NCBI RefSeq assembly: GCF_017837635.1
Contig: NZ_JAGJRS010000022.1
Span: 1 to 64,000, forward strand
DNA: 64,000 bases
Source of the DNA: Frateuria flava
GTDB lineage: Bacteria; Pseudomonadota; Gammaproteobacteria; Xanthomonadales; Rhodanobacteraceae
Reading direction: 5' to 3'
The position numbers and the translations under genes were made by a program. Numbering within the stretch: the stretch's first letter is position 1; the number at the start of each line of letters is the position of its first letter. Positions 22,923 through 32,061 of the stretch are shown here, one piece after another. Under the pieces are notes generated by a model, which was given only the letters and a program-made list of their open reading frames with translations, ran no database searches and had not been told where the DNA came from.

Positions 22923-23600
22923 TCAGGTTTCCGACCAGCGCCGCAGCAGGTTGTGATAGACGCCGGTCAGTTGCAGCAGGGCGTCGGCATCGGCGCCGCC
23001 TTGCGTCAGGCGCTGGATCGAGCTGTCCAGTTCCAGCAGCAGTTGGCGCTGGCCGTCGTCGCGCACCAGGCTTTGCGCCCATAGGAACGCTGCCGTGCGC
23101 GCACCGCGCGTGACCGGCTCGACGCGATGCAGGCTGCTGGCCGGATAGACGATGGCATCGCCGGCCGGCAGCTTGACCTCGTGCTCGCCGTAGAGGTCGT
23201 TGATGATGAGCTCGCCGCCGTCGTAGTCCTCGGGCTCGCTGAGGAACAGCGTGCACGAGACGTCCGAGCGCAGCTGGCCGCCGTCGGGCAGGGCCATGAC
23301 GGCGCCATCGACGTGCGAGCCGTAGTGTCCGCCGTCCTCGTAGCGGTTGAAGCGTGGCGGCAGCACGCGCTGCGGCAACACCGCCGCGTGGAAGAGTGGA
23401 TGGCGTGACAGCGCCTTCAGCACTTCACGGCCGAGCTCCGCACGCAGCGGTGACGTCTCCGGCAATTGCCGGTTGCGCTTGACCTGCGCGCCCTGCGGGC
23501 CGACGGTCTCGCGGCCGTCGGTCCAGGCGGCGCCATCCAGCGCCGCGCGCATGCGGGTGACCTGCGCGCGGTCCAGCACGTTGGGGATGTGCAGCAGCAT
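22923..23600 (-). CDS. piuC: PKHD-type Fe(II)/2-oxoglutarate hydroxylase
   Basis: 225 residues, PiuC/YbiX family. The iron facial triad is H96 and D98 in [10 protein letters not shown] and H158 in SSLHRVEPV, with the 2-oxoglutarate arginine at R165 or R168. The C-terminal tail [12 protein letters not shown] is typical of the family. It starts 15 bp after the TonB-dependent receptor gene, the standard piuA-piuC order, and is presumably iron-regulated with it. Its substrate is not established. Confidence 0.92.
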   Translation of the reverse strand: MLLHIPNVLDRAQVTRMRAALDGAAWTDGRETVGPQGAQVKRNRQLPETSPLRAELGREVLKALSRHPLFHAAVLPQRVLPPRFNRYEDGGHYGSHVDGAVMALPDGGQLRSDVSCTLFLSEPEDYDGGELIINDLYGEHEVKLPAGDAIVYPASSLHRVEPVTRGARTAAFLWAQSLVRDDGQRQLLLELDSSIQRLTQGGADADALLQLTGVYHNLLRRWSET

Positions 23601-23615
23601 GGCGGTGTCCTGGTG

Positions 23616-25934
23616 TCAGAGCCGGATGTTGGCCGTCAGCATCGCCGCGCGCGGCGTGCCGGGCGTGTAACGGTAGCCGCTCTTGTTGATCGCGGCGACG
23701 TAGTGGCGGTCGAACAGGTTGTAGAGGTTCAACTGCAGGTCGAGGTAGCGGTTGACCGGCAGGCTCGCCATCGCGTCGAACACCCAGTACGAGCCGGTGG
23801 TCGCGGGCGTGCCGATGGCGCCGTCGGTGCCGCGCTTCATCGCGCCGGCATGGCGCGCGCCGCCGCCGACCGTGAGGCCGAAGGGCAGGTGGTAGGTGGT
23901 CCAGGCGGTGAACGCGCTGCGCGGGGTGTAGGCCAGGTCGCTGGAGCCGTCGTTGCTGACCGCTGCACCGTCGGTGACCTCCGCGTCCATCGTGGTGAAG
24001 CCGGCGCTGACGCCCCAGTCATCCGTGATCCGGCCGACGATTCCGAGCTCGATGCCCTGCACGCGCTTGCGGCCGGTCTGGTAATACTGCTCATCGACCG
24101 GGTCCTGGGTCAGCTCGTTGCGCACCACGGTGCGGTAGAGCGCGGCGGTGAACAACAGGCGCTGGTCGAGCAGGTCCCACTTGGTGCCCAGTTCGGTGGT
24201 GCTGGCGCGCTGCGGATCGAGCGCGGGGTTGTCGGCGCTGCGGGCGGAGCTGCTGAAGAGCAGCGTATTGCCGCCAGGTGGCTCCTGCGACACGGCGAAG
24301 TTCGCGTAGATGCTGCCGTTGGGTGCGGGCTTGTACAGCACGCCGAGCTTGCCGTTGGGCAGCGTGTCGACGATGCGCGCGGCAAGGCCCGGCACTGGTG
24401 TGCCGGCTGGCAGCGTGCCGCATTCGGGGCTGTTGCGCTCGCCGCACAGGGCCACGCTGTCGAAGCGCGTGGTGTAGCGGTCCAGGCGCACGCCGGCGGT
24501 GACCTGCCAGCGCTGGCCGAACTTCAGCGTGTCGAAGACATAGGCCGCGGCGGTGTCGGTGGTGCCGGTGCTCCATGCGCCGGTTTCCGCAGAGAGCAGG
24601 CCGCCCACGCGTGGGTCGGGGTGATAGAGATTCGCCGCCGGCCAGGTGCTGCCATCGCGTGGTGCGACATCGATGTCGGAGGCCTTCTCCTGTGTCAGTT
24701 CCAGGCCCGCGCTCAGGTTGTGCATCACCGCACCGGTGGCGAAGTTCGCGGTGAGGTTGGTCTGGCTGGTAAGGATGCGGTTGGACTGGCGCTTGAAGGT
24801 CGGCAGGCTGCGCGCGATGGCCCAGGTCGAGGGATCGGCCGGGTCCGGCGTGAGGAGGTTGCCCGCGTCGGCGCGGAAGGAAGTCAGCAGGTAGTCCTGA
24901 TGGGTGCGGCCCCAGCGCGTAGTGTTGCGCAGCGCGAGGTCGGGGCTGAACTCGTGTTCGACGATCAGCGTGAGCATGTCCGCGGTGACGCGGTCATGGT
25001 CCTGCGTGGTGCCGTAGAAGTTTTCACTGTCGACGCGGGGTGCGAGGCCGATCTGCGGCCGCGTAGCGTCGGGGCTGCCGTAGCCGGGCAGGCCGATCGT
25101 GGGTACGCCACCGTCCGGCACGTTGTTCTGTTTGATGTGCAACGCGTCGAGGAAGACCCGCGTGGGCGTGCCCAGCCCGAACGCCAGCGAGGGCGCCACG
25201 CCCCAGCGGCGGTTGCGCACGCGGTCGCGCCCAGGCACGCCGCTGTCCTGGCCGACCACGTCCAGGCGGAATGCGCTGTGGTCACCGAACTGACGGTTGA
25301 GGTCGGCGGTGGCGCGCTGCTGCTGGCCGCTGCCATAGGCGAGCGAGGCGCCGGCCCGATTGGCGAGCATCGGCTGGCGCGTGACCATGTTGACCGCGCC
25401 GGTCGGGGCGGTGCGGCCGTACTCGGTGCCGTCCGGGCCCTTGGTCACTTCCACCTGCTCGATGTTGAACAGGTCGCGCGAGATCGAGCCCAGGTCGCGC
25501 ACGCCGTCGACGAAGATGCTGCCGGACGTGTCGAAGCCGCGCATGTAGATGCCGTCGCCGGTGGTGGTGCTGCCGTTCTCGCCGACGTAGAAGGTGCCCA
25601 CGCCCGGGCTGTTGCGCAGCGCCTCGGTCAGCGTGGTGGCGCCCTGCTGCTCGAACAGGTCGCGGGTGATGATGCCGATGGTCTGCGGGGTATCGAGCAG
25701 CGGCTGGGTGAACTTGGGCGAGTCGACCATATCAGTACGGTAGTCGGCGCCGCTCGTCGCGTTGACTTCGATGCCGGGGAGGCGCTTGGCGTTACGTACC
25801 TGCGGATCGGTCGTGTCGTTGTTGCCGGCGTGGGCTGGTGCGGCGAACGCGAGGCCGGTGAGCAGGCTCGCGGCCACGCTGCGGGTCAGCGCGGTGGGGC
25901 GGCCCGGATGCTTGCGGCTGGTGATGAAGGCCAT
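23616..25934 (-). CDS. TonB-dependent catecholate siderophore receptor (PiuA/Fiu-type)
   Basis: 772 residues. Outer-membrane receptor that imports ferric siderophore using TonB energy. The signal peptide (to about residue 35, APAHA) is followed by a short region LPGIEVNATSG. The plug domain (about 50-200) has TLTEALRNSPGVGTFYVGE and RGFDTSGSIFVDGVRD. A beta-barrel ends in NLYNLFDRHYVAA and terminal NIRL. The start is MAFITSRKHP at 25934, just after a GGGAG-like site. A Fur box lies upstream and piuC downstream. Confidence 0.93.
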   Translation of the reverse strand: MAFITSRKHPGRPTALTRSVAASLLTGLAFAAPAHAGNNDTTDPQVRNAKRLPGIEVNATSGADYRTDMVDSPKFTQPLLDTPQTIGIITRDLFEQQGATTLTEALRNSPGVGTFYVGENGSTTTGDGIYMRGFDTSGSIFVDGVRDLGSISRDLFNIEQVEVTKGPDGTEYGRTAPTGAVNMVTRQPMLANRAGASLAYGSGQQQRATADLNRQFGDHSAFRLDVVGQDSGVPGRDRVRNRRWGVAPSLAFGLGTPTRVFLDALHIKQNNVPDGGVPTIGLPGYGSPDATRPQIGLAPRVDSENFYGTTQDHDRVTADMLTLIVEHEFSPDLALRNTTRWGRTHQDYLLTSFRADAGNLLTPDPADPSTWAIARSLPTFKRQSNRILTSQTNLTANFATGAVMHNLSAGLELTQEKASDIDVAPRDGSTWPAANLYHPDPRVGGLLSAETGAWSTGTTDTAAAYVFDTLKFGQRWQVTAGVRLDRYTTRFDSVALCGERNSPECGTLPAGTPVPGLAARIVDTLPNGKLGVLYKPAPNGSIYANFAVSQEPPGGNTLLFSSSARSADNPALDPQRASTTELGTKWDLLDQRLLFTAALYRTVVRNELTQDPVDEQYYQTGRKRVQGIELGIVGRITDDWGVSAGFTTMDAEVTDGAAVSNDGSSDLAYTPRSAFTAWTTYHLPFGLTVGGGARHAGAMKRGTDGAIGTPATTGSYWVFDAMASLPVNRYLDLQLNLYNLFDRHYVAAINKSGYRYTPGTPRAAMLTANIRL

Positions 25935-25976
25935 GGGTGTCCTTGTCTGGCGGGAGCTGCAAGTCGCGAAGCTTAA

Positions 25977-25991
25977 TGAGAACGATTTGCA
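25977..25991 (-). promoter_or_regulatory. Fur box of the siderophore receptor operon
   Basis: TGAGAACGATTTGCA fits the 7-1-7 Fur pattern TGATAATGATTATCA at 10 of 14 arm positions plus the central G. It is 43 bp before the receptor start, in an AT-rich island unlike its GC-rich surroundings. Confidence 0.75.
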
Positions 25992-26006
25992 ATAACAAGA
26001 CAAGCT

Positions 26007-26078
26007 CTTGTAGAAGCGCACCTTGTGCGCGACCGCCATGCATCCTTTCGGTCGCGCACAAGGTGCGGCTCCTGCAGG
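26007..26078. repeat. dispersed palindrome, family R1
   Basis: Arms TAGAAGCGCACCTTGTGCGC and GCGCACAAGGTGCGGCTCCT around a short centre. Part of the 338-bp gap between the receptor and the M13 peptidase; the rest holds the Fur box, a half R1 copy (26141-26172) and a terminator. Confidence 0.8.
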
Positions 26079-26140
26079 GCGAAGCGCGGATTTGCTCGTA
26101 CGACTGGTGCGCTCATCCTGGGCGAGCCTGCGCAAGGTGA

Positions 26141-26172
26141 TGGCGTAGGTCGCGCACAGGGCGCGCTCCGGC
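26141..26172. repeat. half copy of R1 palindrome
   Basis: GGCGTAGGTCGCGCACAGGG with CGCGCTCC is one arm of the R1 element. Confidence 0.55.
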
Positions 26173-26202
26173 GGCCTGCGGTGTTCGCGTAGCGGCAGGG
26201 CA

Positions 26203-26233
26203 CAAAAAAAGGCCCCGCCGGGGCGGGGCCTTT
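26203..26233 (-). terminator. rho-independent terminator of the M13 peptidase gene
   Basis: On the minus strand a GGCCCCGCCCCGGCGGGGCC stem is followed by seven T. It lies 40 bp after the stop at 26273. Confidence 0.88.
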
Positions 26234-26272
26234 CGAGGACTGGCAAGTCCCTCCCGAGGGGAGGGGTGCGGG

Positions 26273-28393
26273 TTACCAGATCTTCACCTGCTTGTCGCCC
26301 GAGCGGACCATCGCGTCGCCCGGCTTGCACTGGAACGCGGTGGCGAAGGCGTCCATGTTGGACGGCGCACCGATCGCGCGCAGCGAGGCCGGAGCATGCG
26401 GGTCGGTGTTCAGACGCAGCAGCGCTTCCTTCTCACGGATGCTGCCGCGCCACACGCGGGCCCAGTTGAGGAAGAACCGCTGGTCCTGGGTGTAGCCGTC
26501 GATCTTCGAGCCGGCTTCCTCGGGGTTCTTCTTCAGGGCCATCTGCAGCGCGTCATAAGCCGAATTCAGGCCGCCGAGGTCGCCGATGTTCTCGCCCAGG
26601 GTCAGCTGGCCGTTGACGTGTGCGTCTGGCTTGTCCTTGATCGGGGTGTAGGCGTTGAACTGCGCCACCAGCTTGCCCGCGCGCTCGTCGAACGCGGTGC
26701 GGTCGGCCTTGGTCCACCAGTTGACGTTGTTGCCCTCGCCGTCGAACTGGCTGCCCTCGTCGTCGAAGCCGTGGCTTGCCTCGTGGCCGATCACCGCGCC
26801 GATGCCGCCGTAGTTGATCGCGTCGTCGCCGTTGGCATAGAAGAACGGCGGCTGCAGGATCGCGGCAGGGAAGTTGATCGTGTTGTCGGTCGGGTTGTAG
26901 TACGCGTTGACCGTCTGCGGGGTCATGCCCCATTCCTTGCGGTCGGTCGGCTTGCCGATCTTGTTGATGTCGTACTCGTAGTTGTACTTCGCCGCGGCCA
27001 TGACGTTGCCGTAATAGTCGCCCTGCTTGACCTGCAGGCCGGACCAGTCACGCCACTTTTCCGGGTAGCCGATCTTCGGCAGGAAGGTGTTCCACTTGGC
27101 GATCGCCTTGGCCTTGGTCTCCGGGCTCATCCAGTCGAGGTTCTCGATGCGGGCCTTGAGCGCATTGCGGACGTTGTCGACCAGCACCTGCGCCCGTTCC
27201 TTCGCTTCGGGCTTGAACATCTTGTCGACGTAGAGCTGGCCCAGCGCCATGCCCATGGAGCCGTTCACGGCGCCGAGCACGCGCTTCCAGCGCGCCTTCT
27301 GCTCCGGCTGGCCGGAGAGGGTCTTGCCGTAGAAGGCGAACTTGTTGTCCTGGAACGCGTTGGACAGCAACGGCGAGGCGTCGTCGATCACGTGGAAGCG
27401 CAGGTAGGCCTGCCACTGGTCGATCGGCGCGTTGGCCAGCAGCTTGTCGAACTCGGCGAAGAACTTCGGCTGCGACAGCGAGAAGCCCTTGTCGATCTTT
27501 ACGCCCTGGGCGTCGAAGAATTTCTCCCAGCTGAAGTGCGGGGTGATCTTGTCCGCTTCCTTGACACTGACGAAGTGGTACTGGTGCTCGGGCGTGCGCA
27601 GTTCGACCGGAGCGAACGAGGCCGCGGCCAGCTTGCCTTCGAAGGCCATGACCTGGTTGGCCTGCTTCTTGGCGTCGGCCGCCGGCACGCCGGTCAGCTC
27701 GAGCGACTTGGCGATGTAGTCCAGGTACGCCTGGCGCTGCTCAGCGTACTTGGCGTCGGTGTAGTAGTCCTTGGTCGGCAGGCCCAGGCCGCTCTGGTAC
27801 GTATAGCCGATCTGCATGGAGGCGTTCTTGAAGTCGGCGCCCGAGCCGAAGGAGAACACCTGCATGTCGCCGTTGCTGAAGCTCTTGTTGAGGTAGTCGG
27901 CCACGTCGCTGCCGTTCTTCAGCGCGGCAATGGCTTCGAGCTTGGGCTTGATCGGGTCGAAGCCGGCCTTTTCGATCGCCGCCTCGTCCATGCCCGAGGC
28001 GTACAGGTAGCCGATCTTCTGCTGGATCGAGCCGGCCTGCGCGCTGGCGGCATTCTTGGCCGCGGCGTCGACGATGTCGTGCTGGGTGTTGAGGCTGTCC
28101 TCGGCCAGCTTGTCGAACGCGCCCCAACGGGTGCGGTCGGACGGGATCGGGTTGGCCGCGACCCACTTGGCGTTGACGAACTGGTCGAAGTCCGCGCAGG
28201 CCTCGTTCATCGGGCCCAGCTCGCTGACGTCGAACACGTTCGTGGGCGCACCGGCCATTGCGGTGGTGCGTGCCGAAGTGGGCGCGCTGCTGCTTGCGGC
28301 AGGAGCCTGGTCAGCTTCGTGCTTGCCGCAGGCGGTCAGCGACAGCGCCAGGCTTACCGCGAGCGCCAGCGGCTTCAGATACTGCTTGGACAT
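26273..28393 (-). CDS. M13-family zinc metallopeptidase (PepO/neprilysin-like)
   Basis: 706 residues. Exported lipoprotein peptidase: signal peptide with lipobox LTAC-G near residue 21, then a Ser/Ala/Thr-rich spacer. The zinc site is VIGHEASHGFDDEGSQFD (HExxH near residue 534), with the third ligand in GENIGDLGGLNSAYDAL. A family C-terminus FRCxPGD-like motif is visible as FQCKPGDAMVRSGDKQVKIW. Peptide substrates are unknown. The start MSKQYLKPLAL is taken because the open frame upstream runs into a different gene. Confidence 0.95.
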   Translation of the reverse strand: MSKQYLKPLALAVSLALSLTACGKHEADQAPAASSSAPTSARTTAMAGAPTNVFDVSELGPMNEACADFDQFVNAKWVAANPIPSDRTRWGAFDKLAEDSLNTQHDIVDAAAKNAASAQAGSIQQKIGYLYASGMDEAAIEKAGFDPIKPKLEAIAALKNGSDVADYLNKSFSNGDMQVFSFGSGADFKNASMQIGYTYQSGLGLPTKDYYTDAKYAEQRQAYLDYIAKSLELTGVPAADAKKQANQVMAFEGKLAAASFAPVELRTPEHQYHFVSVKEADKITPHFSWEKFFDAQGVKIDKGFSLSQPKFFAEFDKLLANAPIDQWQAYLRFHVIDDASPLLSNAFQDNKFAFYGKTLSGQPEQKARWKRVLGAVNGSMGMALGQLYVDKMFKPEAKERAQVLVDNVRNALKARIENLDWMSPETKAKAIAKWNTFLPKIGYPEKWRDWSGLQVKQGDYYGNVMAAAKYNYEYDINKIGKPTDRKEWGMTPQTVNAYYNPTDNTINFPAAILQPPFFYANGDDAINYGGIGAVIGHEASHGFDDEGSQFDGEGNNVNWWTKADRTAFDERAGKLVAQFNAYTPIKDKPDAHVNGQLTLGENIGDLGGLNSAYDALQMALKKNPEEAGSKIDGYTQDQRFFLNWARVWRGSIREKEALLRLNTDPHAPASLRAIGAPSNMDAFATAFQCKPGDAMVRSGDKQVKIW

Positions 28394-28620
28394 GGATTTC
28401 CCTCTGTGTGGATCGCCGTTCGGCGGTTTCATTGTTGCCGGCCGCGTCCCCCACGACGCGGCCATGGCCGGCCACGCTAGGCCATTGGTCATGGGGCAGA
28501 CAGTGTCAAAGGTCAGGGGTAGAGGGGGGTGCTCGCCAGGGCCGGCGAGGCGCCCGCAGGAGTGCGTCGGTGCGCGACGGGCGTGATCAAGCGGCGATGT
28601 GGTCGCACCCGCGTGCACGC

Positions 28621-29274
28621 CTACGACGGCTTGCGCGCTACCGCCGGCAACGTATCGGGCGCCACCGCCCCACCGGAAATGATGAAGGCCATGCCCTGGT
28701 CCATGGTCCAGTCGGTGGGCGTCAGCGCCTCCACCGGCAGGGTCAGCAGGAAGCCACCGGTGGGGTTGGGCGTGGTCGGCACGAATACCGCGGCCATCTC
28801 GCGGCCGCTGCCTTCCTCGACCATGATCCGCGTGACGAAGCCGATCGCCTTGGTGCCGGGGTGCGGGAAGTCGACCAGCACCACCCGTTGCACCCCCGAA
28901 GGCTTCTGCTGCAATACCGCCATCAGTTTCTTGGTGCCGCCATAGATCGTCTGCACCAGCGGGATGCGCTGCAGCAGGGCGTCGAACGTATCGAGCAACC
29001 GCTGGCCGATCACCCGGCTGGCCAGGAAACCGAGCAGGTACAACGCCACCAGGGTGATCAGCAAGGCCACGATGGAGATGAACCACGCGCTGCCCAGCGT
29101 GGCGGCAGTCTCCGGCGCTACCAGCGCCAGCGCGCCGAGTGCCGCGGCGACCATCGGCGCACCGATGCCGGCCAGAAACCCCAGCACGAACTTGAACACG
29201 GTCCAGGTCACCCACAACGGAATGAAGGTGAGCAGGCCGGTGAGCAGGTAGCGTTTGAAGCGCAGGCGGGGCAT
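28621..29274 (-). CDS. DUF502 family inner-membrane protein
   Basis: 217 residues. Two N-terminal transmembrane segments (about 10-50 and 60-90) precede a soluble region with the family block VQTIYGGTKKLMAVL and GFVTRIMVEEGSGREMAAVFVPTTPNPTGG. DUF502 proteins are widespread and uncharacterised. It is separated from the M13 gene by 227 bp in which I see no further gene. Confidence 0.88.
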   Translation of the reverse strand: MPRLRFKRYLLTGLLTFIPLWVTWTVFKFVLGFLAGIGAPMVAAALGALALVAPETAATLGSAWFISIVALLITLVALYLLGFLASRVIGQRLLDTFDALLQRIPLVQTIYGGTKKLMAVLQQKPSGVQRVVLVDFPHPGTKAIGFVTRIMVEEGSGREMAAVFVPTTPNPTGGFLLTLPVEALTPTDWTMDQGMAFIISGGAVAPDTLPAVARKPS

Positions 29275-29366
29275 GGGGTCCGGGCGGCAAGGAAAGTCCG
29301 CATTGTAGGGCGCGGTGTGATTTTTCTGCGGGACCGGCGAATCATGCGGTGGACAGGGAGCCCGCC

Positions 29367-29879
29367 ATGAACCACCACCAGCGCCAGTTCGAAGCCTTGC
29401 TGCAGGAACACCGCGGCATCGTCTTCAAGGTGGCCAACGTCTACGCGCACGGCCGCGAAGACCGCAACGACCTGGCCCAGGAGATCGCGGCGCAATTGTG
29501 GCGTTCGTTCCCGGGGTTCGATGCCACGCGCGCGAAATTCTCCACCTGGATGTACCGCGTGGCCCTCAACGTGGCGATCTCGCACGTCCGCCGGTCCCGC
29601 CGCGAAGAGCGCCTGGAACCGCTCGACGCCGCGCACCTGGAGTTGCCCGGGGAGGCGGATGTCTCACAGCCGGACGAGCGGCTGGCGGCGCTCTACGCCT
29701 TCATCGGCCAGCTCGACCCGCTCAATCGCGCGTTGATCCTGCTCTACCTGGAAGACCGCAGTTACGGCGAGATCGCCCAGGTACTGGGCATCAGCGAAAC
29801 CAACGTGGCGACCAAGATCGGTCGCATCAAGCAGAAGCTGCGCGGACAGATCGCCGCGGCGGCAATCACCGGAGCATGA
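29367..29879 (+). CDS. ECF-type RNA polymerase sigma factor
   Basis: 170 residues with sigma region 2 (EHRGIVFKVANVYAHGREDRNDLAQEI, then FDATRAKFSTWMYRVALNVA) and region 4 (LDPLNRALILLYLEDRSYGEIAQVLGISETNVATKIGRIKQKL). The start is taken at MNHHQRQFE rather than a GTG six codons upstream. Its stop overlaps the ATG of the next gene, a membrane protein that may restrain it. The regulon is unknown. Confidence 0.9.
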   Translation: MNHHQRQFEALLQEHRGIVFKVANVYAHGREDRNDLAQEIAAQLWRSFPGFDATRAKFSTWMYRVALNVAISHVRRSRREERLEPLDAAHLELPGEADVSQPDERLAALYAFIGQLDPLNRALILLYLEDRSYGEIAQVLGISETNVATKIGRIKQKLRGQIAAAAITGA

Positions 29880-30547
29880 GCATGGAACTGGACGAGATGA
29901 AGCAGGCCTGGCTGGCACTGGGTCGCCAGCAGGAGCGGCAGTACGCGCTGGACCTCCAGCTTTTCCGCCAGGGGCGGGAGGATCGCCTGCGTCGCCACCT
30001 GCGACCGCTGCTGTGGGGACAGGCGTTGCAGATCGCCTTCGGGGTGGCAGCGATGGCGTGGGGGATCACCTTCTGGAGCACGCGCCTGGACGACGGGAGG
30101 GCGATGGCCTGCGGCATTGCGATGCAGGTCTTCGGCACCTTGATGGTCGGCTTCGCCGGGCGCCTGCTTCATCTGCTGGGCGGTATCGATTACGCGGGGC
30201 CGGTGCTGGAAATACAGCAACGGCTGGCCGCGATGCGCGTATGGCGGTTGAAAGTGGAGGCGCCGGTACTGGTGTTGCTGGGAGCCTTCATGTGGATCCC
30301 CGCGATGCTGATGTTGATGCTTGGCGCCACCGAGCCCGCCGGCGTCGACCTGTGGCGCGCGGCGCCGGGCCTGCCGCTATGGCTGGTGTTCAACGGGTTC
30401 CTGGCGCTCGCGCTGGCCGCGCTGACTGCCTGGCTGATTCGTCGCGCGGGACGGGCGCGTTGGCTGGAAGGCCAATTCGCCGGCAGTGCGATCCGTAACG
30501 CCCAGGTTGCTCTGGACGAACTGGCCCGCTTCGAGCAGGACACCTAG
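29876..30547 (+). CDS. membrane protein coupled to ECF sigma factor
   Basis: 223 residues, no clear family. A charged N-terminal stretch (MELDEMKQAWLALGRQQERQYALDLQLFRQGRED) is followed by four hydrophobic segments: near 53-70, 77-95, 126-145 and 165-185. A short soluble tail follows. The four-base overlap with the sigma gene suggests translational coupling; a cytosolic N-terminus and membrane helices would fit an anti-sigma factor, but no zinc-binding HxxxCxxC or other known anti-sigma motif is present. Role inferred from context only. Confidence 0.7.
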   Translation: MSMELDEMKQAWLALGRQQERQYALDLQLFRQGREDRLRRHLRPLLWGQALQIAFGVAAMAWGITFWSTRLDDGRAMACGIAMQVFGTLMVGFAGRLLHLLGGIDYAGPVLEIQQRLAAMRVWRLKVEAPVLVLLGAFMWIPAMLMLMLGATEPAGVDLWRAAPGLPLWLVFNGFLALALAALTAWLIRRAGRARWLEGQFAGSAIRNAQVALDELARFEQDT

Positions 30548-30606
30548 GGCGGGTTTGAGCTCACCTTTGCCGTGGTGAACAGAAGGCTGAAGCCCACCCT
30601 ACGGGG
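30545..30606. repeat. dispersed inverted repeat, family R4
   Basis: CTAGGGCGGGTTTGAGCTCACC and GGCTGAAGCCCACCCTACGG form the arms, between two convergent genes. Confidence 0.55.
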
Positions 30607-31057
30607 TGCGCGCCCTGGGCTTGAGCCGCACGTAGAGCTGCTTGCGCACGCGGGCGACGACGTCGCCGGTAGCGGTGGTCACCTCGGTTTCGAACCAGCG
30701 CAGGACCTTGTCGCCGGCCGCGGCGGCCGTGCGCAGTTCCTCGGCCATCGCGTCAGTCAGGTGAAAGGAGGCGTAGACGTCCTCGCGGCCGGGCGACACG
30801 AAGTCGATCGCGGCGGCCTTGTCCCACACGTAGTAGTCGCTGCCCAGGCGGTGCATCGCCAACAGCATCCAGAACGGATCAGTCATGGCGAACAGGTTGC
30901 CGCCGAACTGGCTGCGCACGTAGTTGCGGTTCCACGGGCGCAGGCGCAGCACGACGCGTGCCCGGCTCCAGTCCTCGTCCAGTTCCAGCACGCGGATGCT
31001 GTTGAACAGGAACGGCGGCCAGAAGTTGAGCAGGCGGCGGAAGGTGGCGGGGCGCAT
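30599..31057 (-). CDS. DUF4442 hotdog-fold protein
   Basis: 152 residues. PaaI-like thioesterase fold of the DUF4442 group: FWPPFLFNSIRVLELDEDWSRARVVLRLRPWNRNYV, then QFGGNLFAMTDPFWMLLAM. It could be an acyl-CoA thioesterase, but activity is not established for this group. It is flanked by an R4 and an R1 repeat. Confidence 0.83.
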   Translation of the reverse strand: MRPATFRRLLNFWPPFLFNSIRVLELDEDWSRARVVLRLRPWNRNYVRSQFGGNLFAMTDPFWMLLAMHRLGSDYYVWDKAAAIDFVSPGREDVYASFHLTDAMAEELRTAAAAGDKVLRWFETEVTTATGDVVARVRKQLYVRLKPRARTP

Positions 31058-31118
31058 CGGCGAACGCTGGCGGGGAAAGGGTTAGTCTAACGTACGCGAG
31101 CGTATGGATGGCTCGTGC

Positions 31119-31180
31119 GCAGGAGCGCACCGGTGCGCGACCCGCGGCACCACGGTCGCGCACAGGGTGCGCTCCTACAG
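31119..31180. repeat. dispersed palindrome, family R1
   Basis: Full copy: GCAGGAGCGCACCGGTGCGCG ... CGCGCACAGGGTGCGCTCCT. Confidence 0.85.
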
Positions 31181-31197
31181 ATTGGCGGAAGGCTTGA

Positions 31198-32061
31198 TCA
31201 GAACAGCAGCGAGGCCATGCGCCGGCGGTAGCGACCCACCAGCTCGGCATCGTCCAGCGTGGCGAAGGCGGCCAGCAGGCGCTTCTTCGCGCCACCTTCG
31301 TTCCAGTCGCGCGCCCTCTCCAGGATCGCCAGGAACTGGTCCAGGCCGGCCGCCGGGTCGTCTTCCAGCAGCAGGCGCACGCCGAGCAGGTCGCGCGCGG
31401 CCCAGTCGGCCGGGTCGGCCTGCACCCGCTGGCGCAACTCGGCCAGCGAGGGGGCGCCTTCCAGCGCGCGGGCCAGGTCGAGCTGGCTGCGCAGGCGCAC
31501 CGCGCGTGCATCGGTGGCGAGATTGGCCGGCAGCGCGTTGAGTTCGGCTTCGGCTGCATCGGCCTGGCCGTTGCGCATCAGCGCCAGTGCCAGGTCGAGC
31601 TTGAGTTCGGCGCGTTCCGGTTCGGCGGCAATTTCCTGCTGCAAGCGGTTGATCGCCTGTGCGGGATCCTCTTCTCCGGTGACTTCAGGCTCGGCGGATG
31701 CCTCGTCGCCCAGCGGCTGCACGTGGCGGGAAAGGAATTCGCGCAATTCGCCCTCGGGCAGCGCGCCGGCGAAACCATCGAGCAGCTGCCCGTCCTTGAC
31801 CAGCATGACCGTGGGGATGGAGCGGATGCCGAACATCGCGGCCAGCTCCTGGTTCTTGTCCACGTCCACCTTGCCCAGACGGAAGGCGCCGTTGTACTCG
31901 ACCGCAAGCTTTTCCAGCATCGGGCCCAGCGTCTTGCACGGACCGCACCAGGTCGCCCAGAAATCGACCAGCACCGGCGTGGTCATCGAGGCACGCAGCA
32001 CCTCGGTCTCGAAATTGGCCGTGTCGATGTCGAAGACGTGGGCTTGGGCAGCGGCGGTCAC
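31198..32061 (-). CDS. cnoX: thioredoxin-TPR chaperone CnoX (YbbN)
   Basis: 287 residues (E. coli 284). An N-terminal thioredoxin domain (about 1-110) has FWATWCGPCKTLGPML, cysteines C39 and C42, and RSIPTVMLVKDG. A C-terminal TPR-like region (about 140-287) follows. In E. coli this chaperedoxin protects clients and hands them to GroEL and DnaK; its thioredoxin motif there is not CGPC. Here CGPC is intact, so redox activity is possible. It starts at GTG 32061 with GGAG upstream; no ATG fits. Confidence 0.93.
   Translation of the reverse strand: MTAAAQAHVFDIDTANFETEVLRASMTTPVLVDFWATWCGPCKTLGPMLEKLAVEYNGAFRLGKVDVDKNQELAAMFGIRSIPTVMLVKDGQLLDGFAGALPEGELREFLSRHVQPLGDEASAEPEVTGEEDPAQAINRLQQEIAAEPERAELKLDLALALMRNGQADAAEAELNALPANLATDARAVRLRSQLDLARALEGAPSLAELRQRVQADPADWAARDLLGVRLLLEDDPAAGLDQFLAILERARDWNEGGAKKRLLAAFATLDDAELVGRYRRRMASLLF

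Noticed and set aside
23466-25976. 836-codon open frame opposite the TonB receptor and piuC
   Set aside because: Spans two real genes on the other strand and has low-complexity Arg/Gly/Val composition.
26396-28480. 694-codon open frame opposite the M13 peptidase
   Set aside because: Antisense shadow with no recognisable domain; the peptidase is unambiguous.
28394-29290. Fusion of M13 peptidase with the upstream membrane protein (one long open frame)
   Set aside because: The peptidase has its own lipoprotein signal and start at 28393; upstream the frame runs out of phase through the DUF502 gene.
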